Shown one piece after another: positions 1 through 9,589 of a stretch of 64,000 bases of DNA. Made by a program: the position numbers and the translations under genes. Source of the stretch: Acetobacteraceae bacterium (GTDB lineage Bacteria > Pseudomonadota > Alphaproteobacteria > Acetobacterales > Acetobacteraceae). The stretch spans positions 58,438 through 122,437 of the forward strand of contig JAKFUL010000026.1 of assembly GCA_021732665.1 (NCBI GenBank). Reading direction: 5' to 3'. The notes beneath the pieces are model-generated. The model was given only the letters and a program-made list of their open reading frames with translations, searched no databases and had not been told where the DNA came from. How positions within the stretch are numbered: position 1 is the first letter of the stretch; every line of letters starts with the position of its first letter.

Positions 1-1078
1 CGACCTGGGGCAGCACCACCGCCTGCTCCAGCGTGACGTAGGAATGCACATGCGTGCCGGTGAACAGCAGCGAGCCACGGACCTCCGCACCCGAGACGAT
101 GCAGCCGCCCGAGACCAGCGAGGAGATTGCCTCGCCCCTGCGGCCGGCCATGTCATGGACGAATTTGGCCGGCGGCGTGATCTCGGCATGGGTCCAGATC
201 GGCCAGTCATGATCGTAGAGGTCGAGGGCGGGCACGATCTCGGTCAGGCCGATATTGGCTTCCCAATAAGCGTCCACCGTGCCGACATCACGCCAATAGG
301 GCAGCGTCTCGGTGCTGGCGCGCACGCAGGAGCGCTCGAAGCGATGCGCCACCGCCAGGCCATTCTTGACGATGTAAGGGATGAGGTCCTTGCCGAAATC
401 ATGGCTGGAATTGGTGTCGGCGGCATCGCGCCTGAGCAGGTCGAAGAGGAATTCGGTGTCGAATACGTAGATGCCCATGCTGGCCAGCGCCATATCCGGC
501 CGGTCGGGGATCGCCGGTGGGTCGGCCGGTTTTTCCACGAAATCGACGATGCGCCCCGCGCTGTCCACCTTCATCACGCCAAAGCCCGTGGCCTCCAGGC
601 GCGGCACGGCGATGGAGCAGACGGTGACGTCGGCGCCGGCGGTCACATGCTGTTGCAGCATGCGCTCGTAATCCATTTTGTAGATGTGGTCGCCGGCCAG
701 CAACACGATGTATTTCGGGTGATAATCGGCGATGATGTCGATGTTCTGGTACACCGCGTCGGCGGTGCCGAGATACCAGTTGGCCTCCGACACGCGCTGC
801 GACGCGGGCAGGATGTCGAAGCTCTCATTGCGTTCCGGGCGCAGGAAGGTCCAGCCGCGCTGCAGGTGGCGGATCAGCGAATGCGCCTTGTATTGCGTGG
901 CGACCGCCAGGCGGCGGATGCCCGAATTCAGCGCGTTGGAGAGCGTGAAATCGATGATCCGCGTTTTGCCGCCGAAATAGACCGCGGGCTTGGCGCGGCG
1001 GTCGGTCAGCTCCATCAGGCGCGAGCCGCGGCCGCCCGCCAGCACGAAGGCCATGGCATGCCGCGCCAGCGGCCCCAT
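1..1078 (-). CDS. glgC: Glucose-1-phosphate adenylyltransferase GlgC (3' end outside the window)
   Basis: Makes ADP-glucose from glucose-1-phosphate and ATP, the committed step of bacterial glycogen synthesis. About 359 codons are visible and the frame runs off the left edge; the family is usually about 420 residues, so part of the C-terminal beta-helix domain is missing. Visible are the nucleotide-binding loop [12 protein letters not shown] (residues 9-20), GGKTRIIDF (about 36-44), [11 protein letters not shown] (about 125) and FVEKP (about 180). The ATG at 1078 has a GAGG eight bases upstream that overlaps the glgB stop codon. It is the third visible gene of a glgP-glgB-glgC operon. Allosteric regulation is known for the family but cannot be judged here. 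Confidence 0.95.
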   Translation of the reverse strand, partial: MGPLARHAMAFVLAGGRGSRLMELTDRRAKPAVYFGGKTRIIDFTLSNALNSGIRRLAVATQYKAHSLIRHLQRGWTFLRPERNESFDILPASQRVSEANWYLGTADAVYQNIDIIADYHPKYIVLLAGDHIYKMDYERMLQQHVTAGADVTVCSIAVPRLEATGFGVMKVDSAGRIVDFVEKPADPPAIPDRPDMALASMGIYVFDTEFLFDLLRRDAADTNSSHDFGKDLIPYIVKNGLAVAHRFERSCVRASTETLPYWRDVGTVDAYWEANIGLTEIVPALDLYDHDWPIWTHAEITPPAKFVHDMAGRRGEAISSLVSGGCIVSGAEVRGSLLFTGTHVHSYVTLEQAVVLPQV

Positions 1079-1088
1079 CCCAGAATCC

Positions 1089-3296
1089 TCACCCCTTGGC
1101 ATCGTCTCCCGCCTCTCCCGTTCTGGGTTTCAAGTAGATGGTGGCCAGCGGCGGCAGGGTTACCCGGGCCTGCGCCACAAAGCCATGTGAAGCTTGCGCG
1201 ACAGCCAGCACGCCGCCCGGATTGCCCATGCCGCTGCCGCCCCACTGCACCGCATCGGTGTTCAGCACCTCATCCCACCAGCCCGCCTGCGGCAGGCCGA
1301 TCAGCCGGCCCTCCCGCGGCACCGGGGTGAAGTTGCTGAGCACGGCGATGGGGGCGGTACCCGGCCCGCCGAAGCGCAGCCAGGAGAAGGTGGAATGCTG
1401 GGCATCATCGGCATCGATCCAGGCGAAACCCCCGGGCGCGTGGTCCAGCGCATGCAGCGCCGGCTCGTCGCGGTGCAGCCGGTTGAGTTCGCGCACGAGC
1501 GCCTGCATGCCCTGGTGTGGCGGATGGTCCAGCAGCCACCAATCCAGCTCGCGCGTCTCGGCCCATTCCCGCCAGGGGGCGAATTCCTGGCCCATGAACA
1601 GCAGCTTCTTGCCGGGATGGCCCCACATGAAGGCGTAATAGGCGCGCAGGTTCGCGAAGCGCTGCCAGTCATCGCCCGGCAGCCGCCCCAGCAAGGTGCC
1701 CTTGCCATGCACCACCTCGTCATGGCTGAGCGGGAGCAGGAAATCCTCGTTCCAGGCATAGACGATCGAGAAATTCATCAGGCTGTGGTGGTGGGCGCGG
1801 GCCAGCGGGTCGAGCGCCATGTAGCGCAGCGTGTCGTTCATCCAGCCCATGTTCCACTTCATGTGGAAGCCCAGGCCCCCCTGTTCGGGCGGGCGGGAGA
1901 TGCCCGGACGGTCGGTCGCGTCCTCGGCCACCATCAGCGCGCCGGGGGCCTCGGCGCGGGCCACCTCGTTGACGCGGCGCAGGAAGGCCACGGCGTCGAA
2001 ATTCTCGTTGCCGCCAAATTCATTCGGCGCCCATTCACCGGCGGCACGCGAATAGTCCAGCCGGATCATCGAGCTCACCGCATCCACCCGCAGCCCGTCG
2101 GCATGGTATTCGCGCAGCCAGAACAGGGCGTTGGCGACGAGGAAGGCCAGCACTTCCTTCCGGCCGTAATCGTAGATCGCCGTGCCCCAATCGGGATGCG
2201 CGCCGCGCCGCGGGTCCGGGTGCTCATAGAGCGGCTCGCCCACGAACATCGCCAGCCCATGCGCGTCTTTCGGGAAATGCGCGGGCACCCAGTCCAGCAG
2301 CACGCCCAGGCCCGCCTGATGGGCTGCGTCGATGAAGCGCTTCAGCCCCTCCGGCGGGCCCAGCCTGGCGGTGGGCGCGTGCAACCCGATGGTCTGGTAG
2401 CCCCAGCTCATGTCCAGCGGATGCTCCATCACCGGCATCAACTCGACATGGGTGAAGCCCAGATCCAGGGCATAGGGGATGAGGTCGGCGGCCAGCTCGT
2501 CCCAGTTCCAGAACCGGTCATCCCAATGGCGCTTCCAGGAGGGGGCGTGGACCTCATAGACGCTCATCGGCTGCCCGCGGGCGTGTCGCCCGGCGCGGGT
2601 CTCCATCCAGTCGGCATCGCCCCAGGCATGGCCCGAAAGATCATGCAGCAGTGATGCCGTGCCCGGCCGCAGCTCGGCCGCGAAGCCATAGGGGTCGGCC
2701 TTCAGCGGCAGGATAATTCCGGATCCGGTGCGCAGCTCATACTTGTAGGGCTCGCCGGCGGCGAGGCCGGGGATGAACAGCTCCCACAAGCCGCTATCCA
2801 CCCGCCGGCGCATCGGGTGGCGGCGGCCATCCCAGGCATTGAACCCGCCCACCACCGAGACCCGCTGCGCATGCGGCGCCCAGAGCGCGAAGCGCCAACC
2901 CGCCACGCCCTGATGCAGGCAGGGATGCGCGCCGAGCCTTTCGGCCAGCGCCACATGCGTGCCTTCCAGCAGAAGGTGGTCATCCAGCGGCCCCAGGGTC
3001 TCGCCGAAGGCATAGGGGTCAGGCTCGCGCCAGCTCTCCCCCCCGCGCCGGGCGCGCAGCCAGCGATGGCCCGGCCCGGGAACCGCCCCCTCGAAAAAGC
3101 CGGCGGGGTGGCGCATGGCCAGCGGGATCGGGCCGGAAGGATCCTCGGCCGCCAGCATCTCGGCGCCTGGGATGAAGGCGCGCAGCAGGGTGACGCCCTG
3201 CGCGACCGCGTGCGGGCCGAGCACGGAAAAAGGGTCGCCATGGCGCGCCTCGACGATCGCCGCCACCGCTCCTTCGCTGGCCCCCCCCGACAGCAC
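1089..3296 (-). CDS. glgB: 1,4-alpha-glucan branching enzyme GlgB
   Basis: Introduces alpha-1,6 branches into glycogen; cytoplasmic GH13 enzyme with an N-terminal CBM48-type domain. The 735-residue length is normal for the family. Catalytic signatures are present: the nucleophile Asp in LRVDAVSSM (about residue 405), the acid/base Glu in [10 protein letters not shown] (about 456) and the third Asp in [12 protein letters not shown] (about 525). The VMEHP and SWGYQ region typical of branching enzymes lies near 290. The start codon is GTG, placed two bases after the glgP stop codon, so translation is probably coupled. No sign of damage. Confidence 0.95.
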   Translation of the reverse strand: MLSGGASEGAVAAIVEARHGDPFSVLGPHAVAQGVTLLRAFIPGAEMLAAEDPSGPIPLAMRHPAGFFEGAVPGPGHRWLRARRGGESWREPDPYAFGETLGPLDDHLLLEGTHVALAERLGAHPCLHQGVAGWRFALWAPHAQRVSVVGGFNAWDGRRHPMRRRVDSGLWELFIPGLAAGEPYKYELRTGSGIILPLKADPYGFAAELRPGTASLLHDLSGHAWGDADWMETRAGRHARGQPMSVYEVHAPSWKRHWDDRFWNWDELAADLIPYALDLGFTHVELMPVMEHPLDMSWGYQTIGLHAPTARLGPPEGLKRFIDAAHQAGLGVLLDWVPAHFPKDAHGLAMFVGEPLYEHPDPRRGAHPDWGTAIYDYGRKEVLAFLVANALFWLREYHADGLRVDAVSSMIRLDYSRAAGEWAPNEFGGNENFDAVAFLRRVNEVARAEAPGALMVAEDATDRPGISRPPEQGGLGFHMKWNMGWMNDTLRYMALDPLARAHHHSLMNFSIVYAWNEDFLLPLSHDEVVHGKGTLLGRLPGDDWQRFANLRAYYAFMWGHPGKKLLFMGQEFAPWREWAETRELDWWLLDHPPHQGMQALVRELNRLHRDEPALHALDHAPGGFAWIDADDAQHSTFSWLRFGGPGTAPIAVLSNFTPVPREGRLIGLPQAGWWDEVLNTDAVQWGGSGMGNPGGVLAVAQASHGFVAQARVTLPPLATIYLKPRTGEAGDDAKG

Positions 3297-3298
3297 GC

Positions 3299-5767
3299 CT
3301 AGATGACCGGGGCCACCTTCCAGATGTCCTCCGCATATTCCGAGATCGTGCGGTCGGAGCTGAACCAGGCGACGTTCGCGGTGTTGAGGATGGCCGCTCG
3401 CGCCCAGGCCTCGGGGGTGTTCCAGCGCGCATCGGCGTCGCGCTGGGCGGCGTAGTAGCTGTCGAAATCGGCCAGCACCAGGAAGTGGTCGGTGTTCAGC
3501 AGGTCATCGACCAGACCGTGGTAGCGGCTGGGGTCATCGGGGGAGAAGACGCCGGAGCGGATCGCCTCCAGCACCTGGGCCAGGCGCGGGCTCGCATCGA
3601 CGGCGGCCTGGCCGCGCACCCCTTGGGCGCGATGCTCGGCGACCTCCGGCGTGGTCTTGCCGAAGATGTGGATGTTGTCCGGCCCGACGCGCTCCAGGAT
3701 TTCCACATTGGCGCCGTCCAGCGTGCCCATGGTCAGCGCGCCGTTGAGTGCGAGCTTCATGTTGCCGGTGCCCGACGCCTCCATGCCCGCCGTCGAGATC
3801 TGTTCCGACAGGTCGGCGGCGGGGACGATCACCTCGGCCGCTGATACATTGTAGTTCGGCAGGAAGACGAGCTTCAGCTTGTCGCGGATCACCGGGTCCG
3901 CATTGATGACACGGCCCACATCATGCGCCAGCTTGATGATGAGCTTGGCGCGGTGATAGCTGGCCGCGGCCTTGCCGGCGAAGAGCTTTACGCGCGGCGC
4001 GAAGCTCTGCGTCGGGCTGTCGCGCATGGCGTCGTAGAGCGCCACCGCCTCCAGCACATTCAGCAGCTGGCGCTTGTATTCGTGGATGCGCTTGATCTGC
4101 ACGTCGAACATCGCCGAGGGGTCGATCCGCAGGTCGAGTGCCGCGCGCACATTGGCCGCCAGCGCCTCCTTGTTGGCGCGCTTCACCGCCATGAATTTCT
4201 GCTGGAAGGCGCGGTCACCGGCCAGCGGGCGCAGGCCTTCCAGCGCCGAGGGGTCGTCCAGCACGCGGTCGCCCACCGTCTCGCGCAGCAGCGCGGTCAG
4301 GCCCGGGTTCGCCTGGTGCAGCCAGCGGCGGAAGGTGATGCCATTGGTCTTGTTCACGATCCGCCCGGGGAAGAGCATGTTGAAATCGTGGAACACGGTC
4401 TGCTTCAGCAGGGCCGAATGCAGCGCCGAGACGCCGTTGACCTTATGGCTGCCGACAAAAGCCAGATGCCCCATGCGCACCCGACGGCCATAGCCCTCGC
4501 CGATCAGCGAGACGGAGGAAAGCAGGTCCATATTGCCGGGATGGGCGGCGGCCACGGCGTCGAGGTGGTGGGCGTTGATCAGGTAGATGAGCTGCATGTG
4601 GCGCGGCAGTAGCCGCTCCATCAGCGGCACGGGCCAGGATTCCAGCGCCTCGGGCAGCAGGGTGTGGTTGGTGTAGCTGATCGCCCCTTGGGTGATCTTC
4701 CAGCTTTCCTCCCAGCTCAGCCCATGCAGGTCGATGCAGATGCGCATGAGTTCGGCCACCGCGATGGCGGGGTGGGTGTCGTTGAGCTGGATCGCGACAC
4801 GTTCGGGCAGCGAATGCAGGCTGCCATAGACACGAATGTGCCGGCGCACGAGGTCCTGCAACGCGGCGGAGGCGAAGAAATACTCCTGCCGCAGCCGCAA
4901 TTCCTGGCCCGAAGGGGTCTCGTCGCCGGGGTAGAGCACCTTGGAGATGGCTTCCTGCCGCACCTGGTCGGCCAGCGCGCCGACATGGTCGCCATGGTTG
5001 AACGCTTCGAGCGACAGCGGATCGGAGGCGCGGGCGGACCATAGGCGCAGCGTGTTCACGTGTTTGCCGCGCCAGCCGATGATCGGCGTGTCATAGGCCA
5101 CGGCGTGGATGATCTCCCGGGGCTGCCAGACCTGGCGCGGGCCGTCCTTGCCGTCGACCACGGTAATGTTGCCGCCGAAGCCGATCTCATGCGAGATCTC
5201 GGGTCGGGCGAATTCCCACGGGTTGCCGAAGGTCAGCCAATCCTCCGGCACCTCGCGCTGCCAGCCGCCGACGATCTGTTGCCGGAACAGCCCGTGATCG
5301 TAGCGGATGCCATAGCCGAAGGCGGGGATGCCCAAGGACGCCAGGCTCTCCATGAAGCAGGCCGCCAGGCGGCCGAGGCCGCCATTGCCGAGTGCGGCGT
5401 CAGGCTCCGCCGTGCGCACCTCATCGAACGGCACCCCCAGAATATCCAGCGCATCACGCACCTGGTCGGCGATGCCCAGATTGGTGATGTTGTCGCGCAG
5501 CAGCCGGCCGATGAGGAACTCCAGGCTGAGATAATACACCTGCTTGGCCTGGGAATGGTAAGCGCTGCGGGTGCCGCCCAGCCAGCGCTCGATGACCTGA
5601 TCCCGGGTGGCCAGGGCGGCCGCCATGAACCAGTCGCGCCGCTGCGCGCCCTGTTGGCTTTTGCCCAGGTCGAAGACCAGCTTGCGCAGGATGCTCTCGC
5701 TCAAGGTCTTCGCGTCCGATGCGGGGGCGGTGAGGGGCGCGCCGAGCGGCTGCGTGGGGATATCCAT
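3299..5767 (-). CDS. glgP: Glycogen phosphorylase GlgP
   Basis: Releases glucose-1-phosphate from glycogen ends using phosphate and PLP. It is 822 residues, the usual length. The PLP-lysine signature EASGTGNMKLALNGALT lies near residue 670, followed by GTLDGANVEI; the N-terminal half carries NDTHPAIAVAELMR and QIKRIHEYKRQLLN. The ATG at 5767 has GGAGA five bases upstream. First gene of the glgP-glgB-glgC operon, so degradation and synthesis genes are co-transcribed. The 110-bp gap to yifB upstream should hold the operon promoter; no clear -35/-10 was assigned. Confidence 0.96.
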   Translation of the reverse strand: MDIPTQPLGAPLTAPASDAKTLSESILRKLVFDLGKSQQGAQRRDWFMAAALATRDQVIERWLGGTRSAYHSQAKQVYYLSLEFLIGRLLRDNITNLGIADQVRDALDILGVPFDEVRTAEPDAALGNGGLGRLAACFMESLASLGIPAFGYGIRYDHGLFRQQIVGGWQREVPEDWLTFGNPWEFARPEISHEIGFGGNITVVDGKDGPRQVWQPREIIHAVAYDTPIIGWRGKHVNTLRLWSARASDPLSLEAFNHGDHVGALADQVRQEAISKVLYPGDETPSGQELRLRQEYFFASAALQDLVRRHIRVYGSLHSLPERVAIQLNDTHPAIAVAELMRICIDLHGLSWEESWKITQGAISYTNHTLLPEALESWPVPLMERLLPRHMQLIYLINAHHLDAVAAAHPGNMDLLSSVSLIGEGYGRRVRMGHLAFVGSHKVNGVSALHSALLKQTVFHDFNMLFPGRIVNKTNGITFRRWLHQANPGLTALLRETVGDRVLDDPSALEGLRPLAGDRAFQQKFMAVKRANKEALAANVRAALDLRIDPSAMFDVQIKRIHEYKRQLLNVLEAVALYDAMRDSPTQSFAPRVKLFAGKAAASYHRAKLIIKLAHDVGRVINADPVIRDKLKLVFLPNYNVSAAEVIVPAADLSEQISTAGMEASGTGNMKLALNGALTMGTLDGANVEILERVGPDNIHIFGKTTPEVAEHRAQGVRGQAAVDASPRLAQVLEAIRSGVFSPDDPSRYHGLVDDLLNTDHFLVLADFDSYYAAQRDADARWNTPEAWARAAILNTANVAWFSSDRTISEYAEDIWKVAPVI

Positions 5768-5877
5768 GATGGTCTCCGGCTTTCTGTCGGCGCTAGGCTA
5801 GTTTCGGCGGGTTAACCAAACCTGCGGACGGGTATGGCATGGCCGGCGGGGCGTGGGAAACACCGCATTGCGGCGGT

Positions 5878-7338
5878 TCAGTGCCGCCGGCGAAAACTCA
5901 GCGCCTCGGCGACATGGGGGCGTTCGACCCGCGGGCTTGCGGCCAGGTCGGCGATGCTGCGCGCCACCCGCAAGGTGCGAACGAATCCCCGGGTGGAAAG
6001 CCTCAGGCGCTCGGCCGCGGTTTCGGCCAGCTGCCGGGCCGGGGCGGAAAGGCTGGCCTCGGGCGCCTGCTCGCGCGTGGCCGCGAAGGCCCGGGCGGCG
6101 GCCACCCGCGCGGCCACCACGGTGGTGGGCTCGCCGCGCGGCGCGCGGGACAATTCGCTGGCCGGGATGGGCTGTATCTCGATCGCGATGTCCATGCGGT
6201 CCAGCAAAGGGCCTGAGAGGCGGGACATGTATTCCTCGCCGCAGCGCGGTGCCTTGGCGCATTCGCGGCCCGCGTCGCCCAGCATGCCGCAGCGGCAGGG
6301 GTTCATCGCGGCGATGCACAGGAATCGCGCGGGGTAGGTGACATGCGCCTGCGCCCGGGCGATGGCGGCCTGGCCGGTCTCCATCGGCTGGCGCAGCGCC
6401 TCCAGCGCCGGGCGAGGAAATTCCGGCCATTCATCCAGGAACAGAACACCGTGATGGGCGAGGCTGATCTCGCCCGGCCGCGCGCGGGGGCCGCCGCCGA
6501 CCAGGGCGGCCTGGCTGGCCGAGTGATGCGGCTCGCGGAACGGCGGCCGGGAGAGCAGCCTGCCGTCGCGCAGCAGCCCGGCCACGGAGTGGATCAGCGA
6601 CAATTCCAGCGCCTGGCCGGGGGTGAGCGGCGGCAGCAGCCCGGGCAGCCGGGCGGCGAGCATGGATTTGCCCGCGCCAGGCGGGCCTACCATCATCAGG
6701 TTGTGGTTGCCGGCGGCGGCCACCTCCAGCGCGCGCTTGGCGCTCTCCTGCCCCACGACATCCGACAGGCAAGGGCCGTCCCAGCCGGTATCGACCAGCG
6801 GCGGCGGTTGCGGCTGGCTCAGCACCTGGGTGCCGCGAAAATGATTCATCACCTGGATGAGGTTCTCTGCTGCCAGCACCTGAATCTGCCCAGCCCAGGC
6901 CGCCTCCGGCCCTTGCACGGCCGGGCAGATCAGGCCGAGCTCGCGCTCCGAGGCGCCCAGCGCCGCGGCGAGAACCCCGGCCACCGGCAGGATGGCGCCG
7001 TCCAGCGACAATTCGCCGAGTGCCGCGAATTGCGAAAACTCCTCGGCTGGCAGCAATTCCATCGCCGCCAGCACGGCCAGCGCGATGGGCAGGTCGTAAT
7101 GGCTGCCCTCCTTGATCAGGTCGGCCGGCGAGAGGTTCACCACCAGCCGGCGGGCGGGCAGCGAGAGGCCCAGGGCGGAAAGTGCCGCGCGCACCCGCTC
7201 CCGGCTTTCGCCCACCGCCTTGTCGGCCATGCCGACCAGGATGAAGTTGGGCAGGCCCGAGGCGAACTGCACCTGCACCTCCACCGGCACGGCCGCGATG
7301 CCGGAAAAGGCGAAGGTGGTGATGCGGGCGCTGCTCAT
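5878..7338 (-). CDS. comM: YifB/ComM family AAA+ ATPase (Mg-chelatase-like)
   Basis: Homologue of ComM, a hexameric helicase that promotes branch migration during natural transformation in species where it has been studied. Order seen: an N-terminal Lon-protease-like ChlI domain (residues 1-170), Walker A GPPGAGKS (about 218-225), Walker B GVLFLDEWPEF (about 310; a Trp stands where Leu is usual), a cysteine-containing MNPCRCGMLG segment and a C-terminal Mg-chelatase lid domain. 486 residues, slightly short of the usual 500-510. Stands alone; no other competence genes are nearby. The name YifB is equally appropriate because a role in transformation is not shown here. Confidence 0.93.
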   Translation of the reverse strand: MSSARITTFAFSGIAAVPVEVQVQFASGLPNFILVGMADKAVGESRERVRAALSALGLSLPARRLVVNLSPADLIKEGSHYDLPIALAVLAAMELLPAEEFSQFAALGELSLDGAILPVAGVLAAALGASERELGLICPAVQGPEAAWAGQIQVLAAENLIQVMNHFRGTQVLSQPQPPPLVDTGWDGPCLSDVVGQESAKRALEVAAAGNHNLMMVGPPGAGKSMLAARLPGLLPPLTPGQALELSLIHSVAGLLRDGRLLSRPPFREPHHSASQAALVGGGPRARPGEISLAHHGVLFLDEWPEFPRPALEALRQPMETGQAAIARAQAHVTYPARFLCIAAMNPCRCGMLGDAGRECAKAPRCGEEYMSRLSGPLLDRMDIAIEIQPIPASELSRAPRGEPTTVVAARVAAARAFAATREQAPEASLSAPARQLAETAAERLRLSTRGFVRTLRVARSIADLAASPRVERPHVAEALSFRRRH

Positions 7339-7422
7339 TGCATCTCAGAGTAGTGGCGCGCGACGTTGACGCAACCGTGAAATGCCCTGGCGCGCCGGCG
7401 GCTTCTGCGGCATGGCCCAGCC

Positions 7423-8189
7423 ATGAGCCGCACCCTCGCCCGCGCCCTGCATGGCATGGCCCGCCTGATCACCTCGCCCATGAAGCCCGAGCGCCGGGCC
7501 TCCACCCTCGCCCTGCTGCACGAGGCGACGCTGCAGCGGGTGGATGTCGCGACCAGTGCCGGGGTGCTGACCATGCTCTGCCCATCCAACCGCGCGCTGC
7601 ACGACCCCTATGGCTTCGGCCGTGACGAGCCGGAGACGGTGGCCTGGATCGAAAGCCTGCCGGATGACGCGGTGCTGTGGGATATCGGCGCCAATATCGG
7701 CCTCTATACCCTGTTCGCGGCCAAACGCGGCTTGCGGGTGCTGGCCTTCGAACCCTCGGCGCAATCCTTCGCCGCCATGCTGCGCAGCGCCGAGGCCAAT
7801 GGGCTGGACCGCGCCATCGAGGGCTTTTGCCTGGCGCTGGGCGAGGGCCAGGGCATCGCGCGCCTGGAAATGGCGAGCAGCGAGGCCGGGCATTCCATGC
7901 ATTCCATCGCGGGGGGGGCGCGCGCTTTTCCCAGGCCGTGCCGCTGCTTTCGGTTGACGCGTTGGTGGCGGGTTTCGGCGCCAGGCCGCCCACCCATATC
8001 AAGCTGGACGTCGATGGCATCGAGCCCGCCATCCTGCGCGGCGCATCGGGCGCCTTGGCCCGCACGGTACGCGAGGTACTGGTCGAAATCGAAGGCGAGG
8101 CGGCACAGGAGATCCCTGGCTTCTTGAATGCGCTCGGCTTCACCGAACACGCGGGCGGGGGGCGCAACCGGCTTTTCGTGCGGGGGTGA
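7423..8189 (+). pseudogene. FkbM family methyltransferase, frameshifted in a G8 run
   Basis: SAM-dependent methyltransferase of the FkbM (Methyltransf_21) type, often acting on polysaccharide or small-molecule hydroxyls. From ATG 7423 the frame gives the SAM-binding DIGANIGLYTLFAAKRG (about residues 85-101) and continues to AGG at the G run 7911-7918. The rest of the family signature, HIKLDVDGIEPAILRG, lies in another frame that stops at 8189. Adding one G (or removing two) would restore one 255-residue protein. As written, ribosomes would run on to a stop at 8127 and make a scrambled tail. This can be a sequencing error, a real mutation or a phase-variable tract. Confidence 0.85.
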
Positions 8190-8238
8190 GCCTGGCACCG
8201 GGGGAGAGCAAACTCCGATCCGGCGTCGCGCTCAGTTC

Positions 8239-9246
8239 TCAGCCATGCCCAGGCACCGCGTCCATGGTCTCGGCCGGCATCTCCTCATGTTTGTCCCAGG
8301 CAGCGCGCCAGGCCGGCAGGGTCGCATGGTGCCGCATGGTGTGGCTGGCCTGGCGCAGCGCCACCCGCCTGGCCGCCCGGGTCTCGCGGCAGGGTGCCTC
8401 ATCCAGCGCATGCGGCGGCAGGCGGGCGCGGAGCGCGGCCAGGACGGCGCGCTTCTCGGCCAGGGCGGCGGCGCTGCCATGACGCTCCAGCAGCGCCTGG
8501 AAGGCGTGGTGGCGGGCGGCATCGAAGGGCGCGGCGTTGCCCAGCGCATCGCTGAGCGGGTGATGCGGAAAGGCCTCCAGCACTGGCACCAGCCCATCGG
8601 GCAGGTGGGTTGTGGCGGAGTGGGTGCGGCGGTGGCGCAGCAACTGCGGCAGGATGTGGGTGTGCGGCCCGTCGGGGCTGCGGCCATCGGGCGGCGGGAT
8701 GGCCTGGTAGACCTCCACCCGCGCGGCCGGGGAGAGGAAGACGCGATGCGGTGAGAGCCTGGGGATGGCCGGGCCGGCCGGGTTGGAATGGTCGAGCAGG
8801 GGTTTGCCGCAGCCCTGGCGGAGGATGGCGAGCACGGCGGGGTCGGCGCTGCGCACGCAGGCGCGCATATGGGCAAAGCCCAGGCCCAGGTCGAAGAGGA
8901 TGGCGCCGGCGTCGCGCGGGCGGAGCGCATCCTCGTCCGGGCCGAGTTCGGTCAGCACGTCATGGGTTTCGCCCATCACCGCCAGGCGGCTGTCCAGGCA
9001 CCAGGCCAGGCCCTGCTGCCAATGGCCGGGGCGGGCGCTGATGGCTTCGTGCGCCACCAGCCTGGCCTGTGGGTCGGGCCGCAGTCGGATGCCGCCGCGG
9101 GCGGTGACGACGCCGTGGTCGACATGGCGCGTGCTCTCCCAGGGGGCGCGGGAAAACTCGCCGATCGCCCCCAGCACGCCCAGGCCCCAGGCCCAGCCGG
9201 CATCGCCCAGGCCATGTCGGAGGGAGGCGAAGCCGGTATTAGGCAT
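8239..9246 (-). CDS. Conserved protein of unknown function (possibly DUF6925-like)
   Basis: 335 residues from the ATG at 9246; a longer open frame to 9366 exists but overlaps the ahpD remnant and starts with low-quality sequence. I do not know a function. It resembles, from memory only, a family of uncharacterised alphaproteobacterial proteins (DUF6925). Visible blocks include VTARGGIRLRP near residue 50, VLTELGPDEDALR near 100, AILFDLGLGF near 115 and a PHTHILPQLL block with several histidines near 205. No signal peptide or membrane segment. It follows the ahpD remnant by about 16 bases and may be transcribed with it. Confidence 0.7.
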   Translation of the reverse strand: MPNTGFASLRHGLGDAGWAWGLGVLGAIGEFSRAPWESTRHVDHGVVTARGGIRLRPDPQARLVAHEAISARPGHWQQGLAWCLDSRLAVMGETHDVLTELGPDEDALRPRDAGAILFDLGLGFAHMRACVRSADPAVLAILRQGCGKPLLDHSNPAGPAIPRLSPHRVFLSPAARVEVYQAIPPPDGRSPDGPHTHILPQLLRHRRTHSATTHLPDGLVPVLEAFPHHPLSDALGNAAPFDAARHHAFQALLERHGSAAALAEKRAVLAALRARLPPHALDEAPCRETRAARRVALRQASHTMRHHATLPAWRAAWDKHEEMPAETMDAVPGHG

Positions 9247-9262
9247 GAGTATCCTCGCAAGA

Positions 9263-9556
9263 TCAGGCGGCCAGTGCCGCCTCGCCAACCAGCGTAGCCG
9301 CAATGGCATGCACAACGGAAGCGATACGCACAACAGCCTGCACCTGCTCAGAGGTGGCGCCGCCATGCTTCACCACCCTGTTATGAGTTTCCACGCACAT
9401 GCCGCATCCATCGATGGCCGGAACGGCGAGCGACCAGAGCTCGAAATCCATCTGGTGCATGCCCGGCCTGCCGACTAGGTTCATGCGCAGCTTGGCCGGC
9501 ATCTCCGGGTCATCGCCGCCGACGAGGTCCGAGAAGCGGCAGTAGTGTTTCTCACG
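9263..9556 (-). pseudogene. ahpD: AhpD-type alkylhydroperoxidase, N-terminal half missing
   Basis: C-terminal part of an AhpD/carboxymuconolactone-decarboxylase-family protein, which reduces peroxiredoxins through a CXXC pair. The segment KLRMN, then [17 protein letters not shown] and ETH, matches the active-site half of AhpD, including both cysteines. Homology continues upstream of the first ATG (9502) in the same open frame as KHYCRFSDL, which in full proteins sits mid-sequence, but the roughly 85 residues before it are absent: the frame reaches the stop codon of the ABC permease at 9590. A 79-residue product from ATG 9502 (with GGAG just upstream) is possible but would lack the N-terminal helices. 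Confidence 0.75.
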
Positions 9557-9589
9557 CCCGGGCCAGGCCGCGGCCGGCCCGCGGTCGCT

